Positions 1-5,556 of a stretch of 8,708 nt of DNA are shown here, piece after piece. Position 1 is the stretch's first letter; the number at the start of each line of letters is the position of its first letter. The stretch comes from Candidatus Cloacimonetes bacterium 4572_55 (GTDB lineage: Bacteria > 4572-55). The stretch covers positions 1 through 8,708 of the forward strand of contig NBMB01000090.1 in NCBI GenBank assembly GCA_002084765.1, written 5' to 3'. Position numbers and translations under genes: made by a program. The notes beneath the pieces were generated by a model. It did not search any database. It was given only the letters and a program-made list of their open reading frames with translations, and was not told the origin of the DNA.

Positions 1-368
1 CCGCCCAAGTCCAGGAACCCAATTGCCAAATCGGAACCATCCGTGTCATTGTAAACCAGCGCCCAATAAGCATCCGTGTCATTGCTTGCGTCCTGCGCCC
101 AGGATGGATTTGTGGTAGAGTCAAACGTCATGGTGCCGCCTGATTCCGACACGCAATCGCCTAGGGTGCCCAAGGATGTGCCACCAGCAGTATAAGTGCC
201 CGCCGTCCCCACCTCCGTATAATCGCCAAGTGCCGGGGTAGCATCCGCCGCCGCCGGGGTTGTTGTGTTGTCCAGGATCGCGCATTTGATATCGTCCGCC
301 GGTTCCCAGCCGCCCTTGATCATCGTTGCTTTCGCTTCGTCAAATACTGTAAAATCGCCTCTTGCCAT
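1..368 (-). CDS. Phage structural protein (tail/virion-associated), 3' end cut by window edge
   Basis: The frame opens with ATG at 368, preceded by a good GGGGAG ribosome-binding site about 7 bases upstream, and stays open for 122 codons to the window edge, so the C-terminus is missing. The protein begins MARGDFTVFDEAK and later shows TAGGTSLGT and AYWALVYNDTDGSDLAIGFLDLG. That pattern (a small residue plus YTAGG, then an A-x-x-A-V-V-Y-x-D strand and a closing aliphatic-D-x-G) is characteristic, as I recall it, of a widespread family of small beta-rich phage virion proteins encoded near head and tail genes. Family members are usually annotated only as hypothetical or structural proteins. It lies 12 bases after the preceding gene and is the last visible gene of the operon. 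A virion role is inferred from family resemblance and position; the exact role is unknown. Confidence 0.75.
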   Translation of the reverse strand, partial: MARGDFTVFDEAKATMIKGGWEPADDIKCAILDNTTTPAAADATPALGDYTEVGTAGTYTAGGTSLGTLGDCVSESGGTMTFDSTTNPSWAQDASNDTDAYWALVYNDTDGSDLAIGFLDLG

Positions 369-380
369 TGTGCGTCTCCC

Positions 381-731
381 CTATGATGAAAGTTGTTCTT
401 TAATTGCAAATAAAAATACCGCTTTTCCGTTACCCTTCACTTGGAACCTTATGGGCGCGACTTTAAAAAGGCCGTCCCAAACCGATAACGTGAGCTCATT
501 ATTGTTTTCCAATAAAGACCTTAAAATAGCAGCGTCATCTTCAGAAATAATCGATCTTAATTGATATTGCCTATCCGCAACACTAAAACCCTGATCCGAA
601 AAAGAAGCCCCTTGATCCAGGGTCTTGGTGACAGACAGTCTCCGTGCACCGGTGTATAACCCGGGGTCGCTAAGTTCTAATACGACCGGCATGGAAGCGT
701 CGGAAACGGTTCTTGAAAGTATGGCTATCAT
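381..731 (-). CDS. Conserved beta-rich phage protein, tail-region, function unknown
   Basis: 116 residues. I place the start at the ATG at 731, four bases after AGGGGAG; a TTG at 734 is in frame but sits too close to the ribosome-binding site. The protein has alternating hydrophobic strands (AILSRTV, PVVLELSD, RRLSVTKTL), then a segment with DRQYQLRSIISEDDAAILRSL, then LTLSVWDGLFKVAPIRFQV and KAVFLFAIKEQLS. The mid-region D-R-x-hydrophobic strand followed by a short helix and a C-terminal K-E-x-L resembles small proteins found downstream of tail-tube genes in other phages. I cannot name the family. There is no signal peptide or membrane segment. It lies between the four tiny acidic genes and the last structural gene, with gaps of about 12 bases on both sides, so it is probably co-translated as part of the tail module. 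Confidence 0.7.
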   Translation of the reverse strand: MIAILSRTVSDASMPVVLELSDPGLYTGARRLSVTKTLDQGASFSDQGFSVADRQYQLRSIISEDDAAILRSLLENNNELTLSVWDGLFKVAPIRFQVKGNGKAVFLFAIKEQLSS

Positions 732-742
732 CAAACTCCCCT

Positions 743-988
743 CTATGAATTATTTAACAAGAACTGGACATCCTCTTCCGATGCCCGTGTCTTCATGATT
801 TCCAACAATTCCCACATCACTTCTTCGATTTCCGGCACCATCTCTGTGGCCTCGATCAAAATCGTTGGACCTTCCCCAGATGGTGAATCGTCCCGCCCTT
901 CAAGGTCGTCCAACTTATCAGATATATCCTGAATAGTGTCGGACACCTCATCGTTACCTTGAAACGTTATTGTAAAATCTTCAGCCAT
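743..988 (-). CDS. Tiny acidic protein A2 (second copy of cassette gene A)
   Basis: 81 residues, strongly acidic. It starts with a strand (EDFTITFQG), continues through a D/E-rich region, then a second strand (PTILIEAT) and an acidic amphipathic helix (EEVMWELLEIM). It aligns along its length with the 82-residue protein at 1211-1459: both begin with x-F-T-I-x-F, share P-T-I-x-I in the middle and end in an E-x-x-x-x-x-(M/L)-L-x-x-(I/M) helix. Its ATG is embedded in TAATAATG: the upstream gene stops at the first TAA and a second TAA overlaps the ATG, which argues for translational coupling. I do not recognise the family. Its position after the tail-tube-like gene is where many long-tailed phages encode tail assembly chaperones, but that role is only a guess. 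Confidence 0.7.
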   Translation of the reverse strand: MAEDFTITFQGNDEVSDTIQDISDKLDDLEGRDDSPSGEGPTILIEATEMVPEIEEVMWELLEIMKTRASEEDVQFLLNNS

Positions 989-990
989 TA

Positions 991-1224
991 TTATCCATCA
1001 CGCTTACTGAACATATATTCCGCTCCGTTATTTTTCGACTCTATCCAGATTGTTGGTAAAATACGGAGTAAGATGGCCTGCCATTTTAGATCTATAGCCG
1101 AAGCGTCCACATCAATAAGAGGTAATGTGGATTCATCTTCATTATCAATCGGGATCGCTTCAGGTGGGATAATGAACCGAAACTCTATATCTTTGGTAAC
1201 ATTGGAGTCATTATTTGTTGCCAC
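991..1224 (-). CDS. Tiny acidic protein B2 (second copy of cassette gene B)
   Basis: 77 residues from a GTG start. It overlaps the end of the preceding gene by 14 bases in another frame and has no clear ribosome-binding site, so the exact start is uncertain; no ATG is available nearby. The N-terminal ~12 residues are polar and low in complexity. The core then matches the 67-residue protein at 1459-1662: I-E-F-x-F-I, then D-N-E-D, P-x-(I/V)-x-V-D-x-S, a hydrophobic helix with L-x-I-L, and S-x-x-N-G-A-x-Y. The function is unknown. The conserved spacing of these motifs shows that it is a real coding sequence and a paralogue of the earlier gene. Confidence 0.65.
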   Translation of the reverse strand: MATNNDSNVTKDIEFRFIIPPEAIPIDNEDESTLPLIDVDASAIDLKWQAILLRILPTIWIESKNNGAEYMFSKRDG

Positions 1225-1459
1225 TGTAGTCGCTTTCGGTTGTTGTTGCGTCGGTTGAAATTTTTTTCAACATGTCATAAAAAAAGGTTTCTAATGCATC
1301 TACCGCTCCATCTGTTGAAATGGATATTGTCGGTAAAAAAAAATCATCATCGCTGTCTGGATCAGGATCATTTACAAGATATTTGAGCATCGATTTGATT
1401 TCAGCAGTGGTCGAAGATAACGATGCGTCTTCAAATACGATTGTAAAATTTACCCCCAT
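1211..1459 (-). CDS. Tiny acidic protein A1 (first copy of cassette gene A)
   Basis: 82 residues. It opens with a strand (VNFTIVFED), then a helix (TTAEIKSMLKYL), a very acidic loop rich in Asp (DPDPDSDDD), a strand (PTISIST), a helix (ALETFFYDMLKKI) and a polar Thr/Asp/Ser tail. Its ATG shares its A with the TAA of the upstream gene (TAATG), a classic translational coupling arrangement. It overlaps the next gene by 14 bases. A run of seven A residues in the mRNA (1267-1261), at the two Lys codons, lies close to this overlap. It is paralogous to the protein at 743-988. I do not recognise the family; tail-assembly chaperone is one positional guess. Confidence 0.7.
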   Translation of the reverse strand: MGVNFTIVFEDASLSSTTAEIKSMLKYLVNDPDPDSDDDFFLPTISISTDGAVDALETFFYDMLKKISTDATTTESDYSGNK

Positions 1460-1662
1460 TAGCCTACCGCCAGAGCATACATTGCGCCATTTTCAAGTGA
1501 CTTTTCATACACTAACGAAAGAATTTTTAGAATGAGTGGTTGGACTGCAAATTCCACTTGGGACATATCGACCCAGACTTCCGGCCAATACGCCCGCATA
1601 TCTTCATTATCAGATGGTACAAATGCGATAAAATTAAATTCGATCGTACCAATAAACGCCAT
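1459..1662 (-). CDS. Tiny acidic protein B1 (first copy of cassette gene B)
   Basis: 67 residues starting MAFIGTIEFNFIAF. A strand is followed by a short D-N-E-D turn, a second strand (PEVWVDMSQVEF), a hydrophobic helix (LILKILSLVYEKS) and a C-terminal N-G-A-M-Y segment. It is the shorter paralogue of the protein at 991-1224. The gene begins 5 bases after the stop of the tail-tube-like gene, and its stop overlaps the ATG of the next gene as TAATG. This tight packing shows that it belongs to the tail part of the operon. No known domain is recognised. The hydrophobic helix is too short and too mixed to be a confident membrane span. Confidence 0.7.
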   Translation of the reverse strand: MAFIGTIEFNFIAFVPSDNEDMRAYWPEVWVDMSQVEFAVQPLILKILSLVYEKSLENGAMYALAVG

Positions 1663-1667
1663 TGCGA

Positions 1668-2678
1668 TTAGGCCCCTGTAAATTTAGCGGTTGGGAGCTT
1701 TGAAATAACAGTACACGCCGTATCAATAGCGCCAACTTGTGGAAACGCTGAGCTGAATCTGAGAATACCCATTGTCAACATATATGGCGCAGTGCCGGCA
1801 TTTGGAAAAAACTTAAAAAGCAGCATTTCCCCATCAAGTGCCGATAAAGCATCAGTTATACCATCTGTGAGCTCCGCTTTAAATGCGGCCGAACGAAGAC
1901 TATCTACCTTGTGTCCATAGATTTCTTCATATCGTTGCACGTATTCCTGAGACGAATCAACTTCACCGGGTGAAAAACCATTCGTTTCAATTGTTGTGAA
2001 TGTCGGAGTATAGTATTGGATGTAAATCCCCTTTACCACACCTCCTGTATGCGAAAGCGGATGCGCTTCGTAAAATTCTATGTGGGCGTATTTTCTTGAA
2101 ATCGAAGAAGCCAAGATACCTCGACCGGTATTGTCTGGACGACGGTACAATGGGAAATCGGCTCGCTCCTGATGCGTATTAGGTGTTTGAAATATCTCAG
2201 ACGATTCAATGAGAGCGGACGCTTGGGCACTTGTTTTAATTTGCCCAATTTCAATAGAGCCGACAGGAATATACGGGGGTCCGCCTGCGGCAGCTCGTGT
2301 TGTGCTAAACGTCGATCCTTCTGTACCCTTAACCGCAGAAAGTGTCGTTCCGGTGAGAACGATGGAGTTAATAACATGAGTTAGTGACGATGCTCTGGTA
2401 ACAGTGATTGTTGTCCCAGATACTATTTTTTGAACACCCTCAATCCATGCAATAAAACCAGTGGAATCTATCTCATTGACCCCAGAGCCGGGGGAAAGAA
2501 TATCGATACCGGAGACCACCCCATCCGGCCTTACGTTCGGCCCGTATCCACTTCGCCCACTCCATACGGGACCCGCGACAGTAAACACCATCTGGTCCCC
2601 AGAATCCGTCATTGCGGCGTACGGCACCAGGGTTTGAGCACTTTCATATTGAATCTGTGCGTTTCCGGCTGTTCCCAT
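1668..2678 (-). CDS. Major tail-tube-like virion structural protein
   Basis: 336 residues, starting MGTAGNAQIQYESAQTLV. Features are a W-S-G-(R/K)-S-G-x-x-P-x-x-R-P-D-G segment near residues 39-53, an R-A-A-A-G-G-P-P-(Y/L)-I-P-V-G-S-I-E-I block near 128-144, an E-I-F-Q strand, and a C-terminal beta region with L-T-D-G-I-T-D-A-L, L-L-F-K-F-F-P and FPQVGAIDTACTVISKLPT. From memory this matches a family of virion proteins found with P22-type coat genes in tailed phages. The final strand (aliphatic-D-T-A-C-T-(V/I)-S) resembles the closing strand of tail-tube proteins. It follows the tail-completion gene, the usual tail-tube position. Length is above a simple tail tube (about 150-250 residues), so an extra domain is likely. 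The ATG overlaps the preceding stop as TAATG and lacks its own strong ribosome-binding site, so translation is probably coupled. Confidence 0.72.
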   Translation of the reverse strand: MGTAGNAQIQYESAQTLVPYAAMTDSGDQMVFTVAGPVWSGRSGYGPNVRPDGVVSGIDILSPGSGVNEIDSTGFIAWIEGVQKIVSGTTITVTRASSLTHVINSIVLTGTTLSAVKGTEGSTFSTTRAAAGGPPYIPVGSIEIGQIKTSAQASALIESSEIFQTPNTHQERADFPLYRRPDNTGRGILASSISRKYAHIEFYEAHPLSHTGGVVKGIYIQYYTPTFTTIETNGFSPGEVDSSQEYVQRYEEIYGHKVDSLRSAAFKAELTDGITDALSALDGEMLLFKFFPNAGTAPYMLTMGILRFSSAFPQVGAIDTACTVISKLPTAKFTGA

Positions 2679-2830
2679 TATAAGTTATCCGTATCATGTA
2701 TGTATTCTACTTCGCAAATTATATCAAAACGATAAAATGGTTCAAAAAAAGCCGTGTTACGTTGTAGCTTTACGGTTACGCTTTCCGCCAAACCATTGAC
2801 TGTCGGGTCATCGTATAGCTTTGCCGCCAC
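2678..2830 (-). CDS. Short 50-residue phage protein, GTG start
   Basis: A frame bounded upstream by a TAA stop offers one sensible start, GTG at 2830, placed 8 bases after a GGAG ribosome-binding site. It encodes 50 residues beginning VAAKLYDDPTVNGLAESVTV and ending FYRFDIICEVEYIHDTDNL. The composition is protein-like, with alternating beta-type stretches (ESVTVKLQ, RFDIICEVEYI). Its TAA overlaps the ATG of the tail-tube-like gene (TAATG), and it starts 5 bases after the stop of the tail-completion gene, so it exactly fills what would otherwise be an odd 156-base gap in a tightly packed operon. The function is unknown. By position it could be a small tail terminator or joining protein, or the remnant of a longer one. 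Confidence 0.65.
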   Translation of the reverse strand: MAAKLYDDPTVNGLAESVTVKLQRNTAFFEPFYRFDIICEVEYIHDTDNL

Positions 2831-2834
2831 AATC

Positions 2835-3266
2835 TCAACTCCATGTTATCTGCGCTATCAACGGATAAATAATGACTTCGTTAACCAAATCAACTTCGTC
2901 GGCACTGGTAAGTCCCATAAATTCCCTTTGGGGCATTTTGCTCGTTCCATCTTGGTGATACTGCGCAATAGGAGACTCGCATTCAATGACCGCTCCAGTT
3001 GAGCCATTGGAGATAAACGAAATCGAATTAAGCATTGCCCCAGTGTCCCTTAGATTCGGTGTCCCTGTCTTTGGGGTATTGATGGAATATGGAGCAAAAT
3101 CATTGTCGTTTACATCTATGCCTTTAAGAGTCCTTTTAACAATGCGATCAGCTACAAATTCGCCTGCGGAATCACCCAACTCAGAAGATGATATAAAATC
3201 CTCGATCATCTCAAGTGTCGATTTGGCTTCCCATTCGTTGACAATGACAGTCGCTGAAACGCCCAT
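2835..3266 (-). CDS. Tail completion / virion morphogenesis protein (Mu gpG / HK97 gp10-like)
   Basis: 143 residues. An N-terminal amphipathic helix region (about 11-50) is followed by F-A-P-Y-S (57-61), the block NLRDTGAMLNSI (71-82), a beta hairpin (FISNGSTGAVIEC), and then YHQDGTSKMPQREFMGLT (103-120). The combination of L-R-D-T-G-x-(M/L)-x-x-S-I with a later (I/Y)-H-Q-x-G-T and P-x-R-(E/P)-F-(M/L)-G-L motif is typical of phage virion morphogenesis / tail completion proteins, which join the completed tail to the head or help tail assembly. Its place between the connector candidate and the tail-tube-like gene agrees. It starts 3 bases after the preceding stop. There is no obvious strong ribosome-binding site, so coupling is likely. 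Confidence 0.78.
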   Translation of the reverse strand: MGVSATVIVNEWEAKSTLEMIEDFISSSELGDSAGEFVADRIVKRTLKGIDVNDNDFAPYSINTPKTGTPNLRDTGAMLNSISFISNGSTGAVIECESPIAQYHQDGTSKMPQREFMGLTSADEVDLVNEVIIYPLIAQITWS

Positions 3267-3269
3267 TAA

Positions 3270-3719
3270 CTATACCCGCTTAATTCGCCTGACAGGTCTC
3301 TTGACCGCTTTTTCATAATCATCTATTGAGCCGCTGGAATTCCAATCATAATCGAGCCCAATCTCAACAACACGAATGAGTTCGTCATCATATTGCTTGG
3401 CCCAATAATTCCTTTGTTGGCCATACGCGTCCAACTCGGTCGTTGTGTCTTGAGCTAGATAACGATAGATTAAAAAAAATGTTTTATAGCATGAAAGATT
3501 CAGGAGTTGGGACGCAGAGTTTAGCAATAATGAAGAATCAAATCTTGTATGCCGCCAATCATACCCCATGGCATTCGACGCTTTACGGTACCATTTGACT
3601 TCAAGATCATCATCAATTGCCGTAGCCGCAAGATCATGGAAATCAGACCAATCGGATACCCCGAGTTCCATGATCGTTGAACGTATTTTTTGCAAATTTG
3701 CATCTACGCTGTATGCCAT
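3270..3719 (-). CDS. Putative head-tail connector / adaptor protein
   Basis: 149 residues, largely helical. N-terminal helix SVDANLQKIRSTIM, then W-S-D-F-H-D-L-A-A-T-A-I-D-D-D-L (22-37), which resembles the first helices of gp6-type connectors. A region K-W-Y-R-K-A follows, then LNSASQLLNLSCYKTFFLIYRYL (about 67-89), matching the A-S-Q-L-x-x-L-x-x-Y-(K/R) core of head-tail adaptors that ring the portal. The C-terminus is acidic and then very basic (VKRPVRRIKRV). Size and position after the capsid gene and before the tail-completion gene are as expected for a connector. Recognition is by pattern and order rather than by a diagnostic catalytic motif. The start is ATG at 3719 with an AGG-type ribosome-binding site upstream. 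Confidence 0.62.
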   Translation of the reverse strand: MAYSVDANLQKIRSTIMELGVSDWSDFHDLAATAIDDDLEVKWYRKASNAMGYDWRHTRFDSSLLLNSASQLLNLSCYKTFFLIYRYLAQDTTTELDAYGQQRNYWAKQYDDELIRVVEIGLDYDWNSSGSIDDYEKAVKRPVRRIKRV

Positions 3720-3733
3720 GTCGAGACACCTGC

Positions 3734-3976
3734 CTAAATACCATCAGAGGAATTCACGCTTGACCCATTTAAGGAAAGCGAGGACCCCGATAGACCCTTC
3801 GATTTAGATGGAGTTCGTGATTTAGGGGCCTTACGTTTGGGTTTTGAGACCTTCTTTGATGGTGAAACGGATATTCCGTTAAATAACTTATCTTTCGATT
3901 CATTAAAATCGGACTCATTGATAACTATGAAACCGGTTTCATTCTCTGCAATTATTTTAACTGTCGGAATTTGCAT
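3734..3976 (-). CDS. Short virion-associated protein with FIVINESDF motif and Ser/Lys-rich tail
   Basis: 80 residues with a near-ideal start: AAGGAG six bases before ATG at 3976. The N-terminal 35 residues (VKIIAENETGFIVINESDFNESKDKLF, given here by its key part G-F-I-V-I-N-E-S-D-F at 15-24) match a common small phage protein encoded between capsid and connector genes, whose function is undefined. Residues 38-60 are a Lys/Pro/Ser-rich basic stretch and 61-79 are Ser/Gly/Asn-rich, so the C-terminal half is probably disordered. It follows the small exported protein after a 60-base gap and precedes the connector by 14 bases. DNA or scaffold contact through the basic stretch is possible but unproven. 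Confidence 0.68.
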   Translation of the reverse strand: MQIPTVKIIAENETGFIVINESDFNESKDKLFNGISVSPSKKVSKPKRKAPKSRTPSKSKGLSGSSLSLNGSSVNSSDGI

Positions 3977-4036
3977 TAAAAACTCCTTATTTGACCCCGC
4001 TTTAACACAAGGCCAAAAAGTAGAAGATGGAAAAAA

Positions 4037-4258
4037 TTAGGGAGCGATTGCTACAGCGGAATCTGGCGAAAGCGGAACATATTGCATATACACCGTAATC
4101 GCGCCCGTGGCTGATGTTGATACGGCGGCGGGTATATTGGCGCCATATAGCACGGAATTTATAGTTGCTGAAAAAACAATAAATGGAGAAGCTAAAAAGA
4201 CAATCAGGGCAAGGATGGAGACACTGATCATGGAAAAAGCTTTATTTCTATTGGACAT
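4037..4258 (-). CDS. Small exported or membrane-anchored protein (moron-like)
   Basis: I choose ATG at 4258 because GGAGG lies exactly 8 bases upstream; an in-frame start at 4324 would put the ribosome-binding site inside the gene and begin within the hairpin at 4292-4325. The 73-residue product has a basic N-terminus (MSNRNK), a hydrophobic span at about 10-29 (ISVSILALIVFLASPFIVFS) and then a short polar/aliphatic part (about 43 residues), the classic form of a Sec signal peptide or single membrane anchor. A V-F-S site near residue 30 could be cleaved. No lipobox Cys is present. A secreted protein directly behind a capsid gene is unusual: a moron-type gene acting on the host envelope, or a small lysis or exclusion factor, are possibilities, but there is no family match. 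Confidence 0.65.
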   Translation of the reverse strand: MSNRNKAFSMISVSILALIVFLASPFIVFSATINSVLYGANIPAAVSTSATGAITVYMQYVPLSPDSAVAIAP

Positions 4259-4291
4259 GATGCAAACCTCCATTGAATGCAACGGTATCCC

Positions 4292-4325
4292 ATTGCGTAC
4301 ATTCAAGATATCGAATGTACGCAAT
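4292..4325 (-). promoter_or_regulatory. Perfect 13-bp stem hairpin after the capsid gene
   Basis: ATTGCGTACATTC (4292-4304) and its exact reverse complement (4313-4325) are separated by 8 bases. On the minus-strand transcript the hairpin begins 23 bases after the capsid stop codon. No U-run follows it on either strand, so it is not a standard intrinsic terminator. It probably protects the 3' end of processed capsid mRNA or partly uncouples the abundant capsid gene from the genes after it. It could also mark a past insertion boundary of the small exported gene. Confidence 0.7.
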
Positions 4326-4348
4326 AAGAGGAATGGTAAAAGGGTAGG

Positions 4349-5503
4349 TTAGCCTGCAATCCGAGTCGCAAACTCCGGCCGAATCAATTTGGCTCCCCAC
4401 AAACAATCGAGTTCCCACATGGTCTGCTTATACATCCGAATCACTTCGAGACGCATGACGAGACCGGAAACCGGATCTTCCATGGTATAGCTGTTGTCCG
4501 GATTGAAGACCTTTTTGAGGGCTTCATCTGGAGCACGCATGGCCAGAGCAAAAGCGTCCCGATGGAACACGAGGTTGCAAACGTGCGTCGCTTTAAGCGT
4601 GATGGCGGTTGCCGATGTAGTAATGGGCACCTTAAGACCTGGTTCAAACACAATGGTCCCACCGCTACTTACGTCAGTGTTCCCAGTAACAACAACATAC
4701 GTTTGGGAATCCCCCGCTATTGTGAATATATCTCCAACGAGAATTGTTCCGGTCCCAGCCGACGCAAGAGTGATTGTTTTTACCCCAAGGGCGTATCCTG
4801 CGTTATCAGTTGTTGCGCTTGCGGCGGTACCTGCCGTATGGACCGGAACACTATCATCAGCATTCCAATCAACCCCGAATTTACGACCAATTTCTCCGGA
4901 AATTTTCACCTCGCCAGAACCAATCTTTTCTGCATCGGAGAACTGGGAGAGTGCCAATGCTGAAGCCTCGGCATCATAATCCAAAACGCCTCTCCGAAAA
5001 TCCCTGGGGCATTTCATCTTATTCAAGATTTTCCGTGAGTTGATTGCGGATAGAACCTCAACACCCGAACCAAAAGGTGCCGTACCAGCGGTTCCGGTAT
5101 AGCCATACACGCCAACGTACTCGGAAAACACACTGTCATTCACAGCAGTGGCAAGAGCCTCAAACGCTGCACTCATTTCAAGTGGAATGAAGTCTGCTTG
5201 GGCTTCAATTTGACCAAGCTCATTATCGCTAAGGCCGAAGCTTGCTTTTTTCCAGTTATTCAATGAAATCTGAACTGTCGGAATGGTCAAATCCCCGGGG
5301 GTAGCAGGGTACGCTGCCGGAGTAACATCCGAGGCCGTCAATGAGGCGGCAACAGGGACATCAATTGTGGAGCCCTTTTTCTTGGCATCCATTGAATAGT
5401 CGAGATTGACAAGACGAGTCATGAGGACTCGTTCACGAAGTGACAGAAGTCCTCTTGCGAGAATTTTGGGTATAATAGCGGTAAGCGTGTTAGAAATAGG
5501 CAT
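4349..5503 (-). CDS. Major capsid protein, P22 coat protein family (HK97 fold)
   Basis: 384 residues. The N-terminus (SNTLTAIIPKILARGLLSLRE, key part N-T-L-T-x-I-I-P at 5-12, then L-x-x-R-x-L-M-x-R-L-V-N-x-D-Y at 22-36) and K-K-G-S-T-I-D-V-P (42-50), D-V-T-P-A (59-63), I-S-L-N-N-W-K-K-A-S-F-G-L-S-D-x-E (79-95) match the P22 gp5-type coat family. Residues about 236-308 form a beta-rich section with G-D-I-F-T-I-A-G (257-264), corresponding to the inserted I-domain of this family. The last third (FHRDAFALAMRAP, then D-x-x-x-G-L-V-M-R and the C-terminal W-G-A-K-x-I-R-P-E) is the typical end. Hundreds of copies build the procapsid shell around the scaffold. The gene follows the scaffold by 53 bases and has a strong AAGGAG site. 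It was assigned by recognised sequence pattern, not by a search. Confidence 0.88.
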   Translation of the reverse strand: MPISNTLTAIIPKILARGLLSLRERVLMTRLVNLDYSMDAKKKGSTIDVPVAASLTASDVTPAAYPATPGDLTIPTVQISLNNWKKASFGLSDNELGQIEAQADFIPLEMSAAFEALATAVNDSVFSEYVGVYGYTGTAGTAPFGSGVEVLSAINSRKILNKMKCPRDFRRGVLDYDAEASALALSQFSDAEKIGSGEVKISGEIGRKFGVDWNADDSVPVHTAGTAASATTDNAGYALGVKTITLASAGTGTILVGDIFTIAGDSQTYVVVTGNTDVSSGGTIVFEPGLKVPITTSATAITLKATHVCNLVFHRDAFALAMRAPDEALKKVFNPDNSYTMEDPVSGLVMRLEVIRMYKQTMWELDCLWGAKLIRPEFATRIAG

Positions 5504-5522
5504 GATTGCTCCTTAAAAAAAA
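5504..5522 (-). promoter_or_regulatory. Strong ribosome-binding site of the capsid gene with U8 tract
   Basis: On the transcript, eight U residues (5522-5515) run directly into AAGGAG (5514-5509), five bases before the capsid ATG. An unstructured U-tract beside the Shine-Dalgarno is a known way to raise ribosome loading (S1 binding), which fits the need for very high capsid synthesis from a polycistronic message. No stable hairpin precedes the tract closely enough to make it a terminator. Confidence 0.6.
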
Positions 5523-5556
5523 TAGATTAAAAATTAGAGGTGCAACCACGTAAATA

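Larger units (their letters stand above)
743..1662 (-). repeat. Diverged tandem duplication of a two-gene cassette (B1-A1-B2-A2)
   Basis: Read in the direction of transcription, four consecutive small genes alternate between two protein families: B1 (67 aa), A1 (82 aa), B2 (77 aa), A2 (81 aa). The B pair shares I-E-F-x-F-I, D-N-E-D, V-D-x-S, L-x-I-L and N-G-A-x-Y in the same order. The A pair shares F-T-I-x-F, P-T-I-x-I and a C-terminal acidic helix. The simplest explanation is one ancestral two-gene unit that duplicated in tandem and then diverged. A and B also share a coarse layout (strand, acidic loop, P-x-I-x-(I/V) strand, helix), so all four could derive from one gene, but that is weaker. 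Confidence 0.65.

Noticed and set aside
2430-2735. 101-codon plus-strand frame opposite the tail protein
   Set aside because: Antisense shadow with no ribosome-binding site and no recognisable motif; the minus-strand gene has a coherent family pattern.
4259-4324. 22-codon extension of the small exported protein
   Set aside because: It would start within the 13-bp hairpin and place the GGAGG site inside the gene; the signal peptide begins properly at ATG 4258.
4292-4325. Reading the hairpin as an intrinsic terminator
   Set aside because: No U-run follows on either strand and the stem is not GC-rich.
4494-4979. Long plus-strand open frames (also 4562-4963) across the capsid gene
   Set aside because: Antisense to a well recognised P22-type coat gene, without start signals or protein-like motifs.
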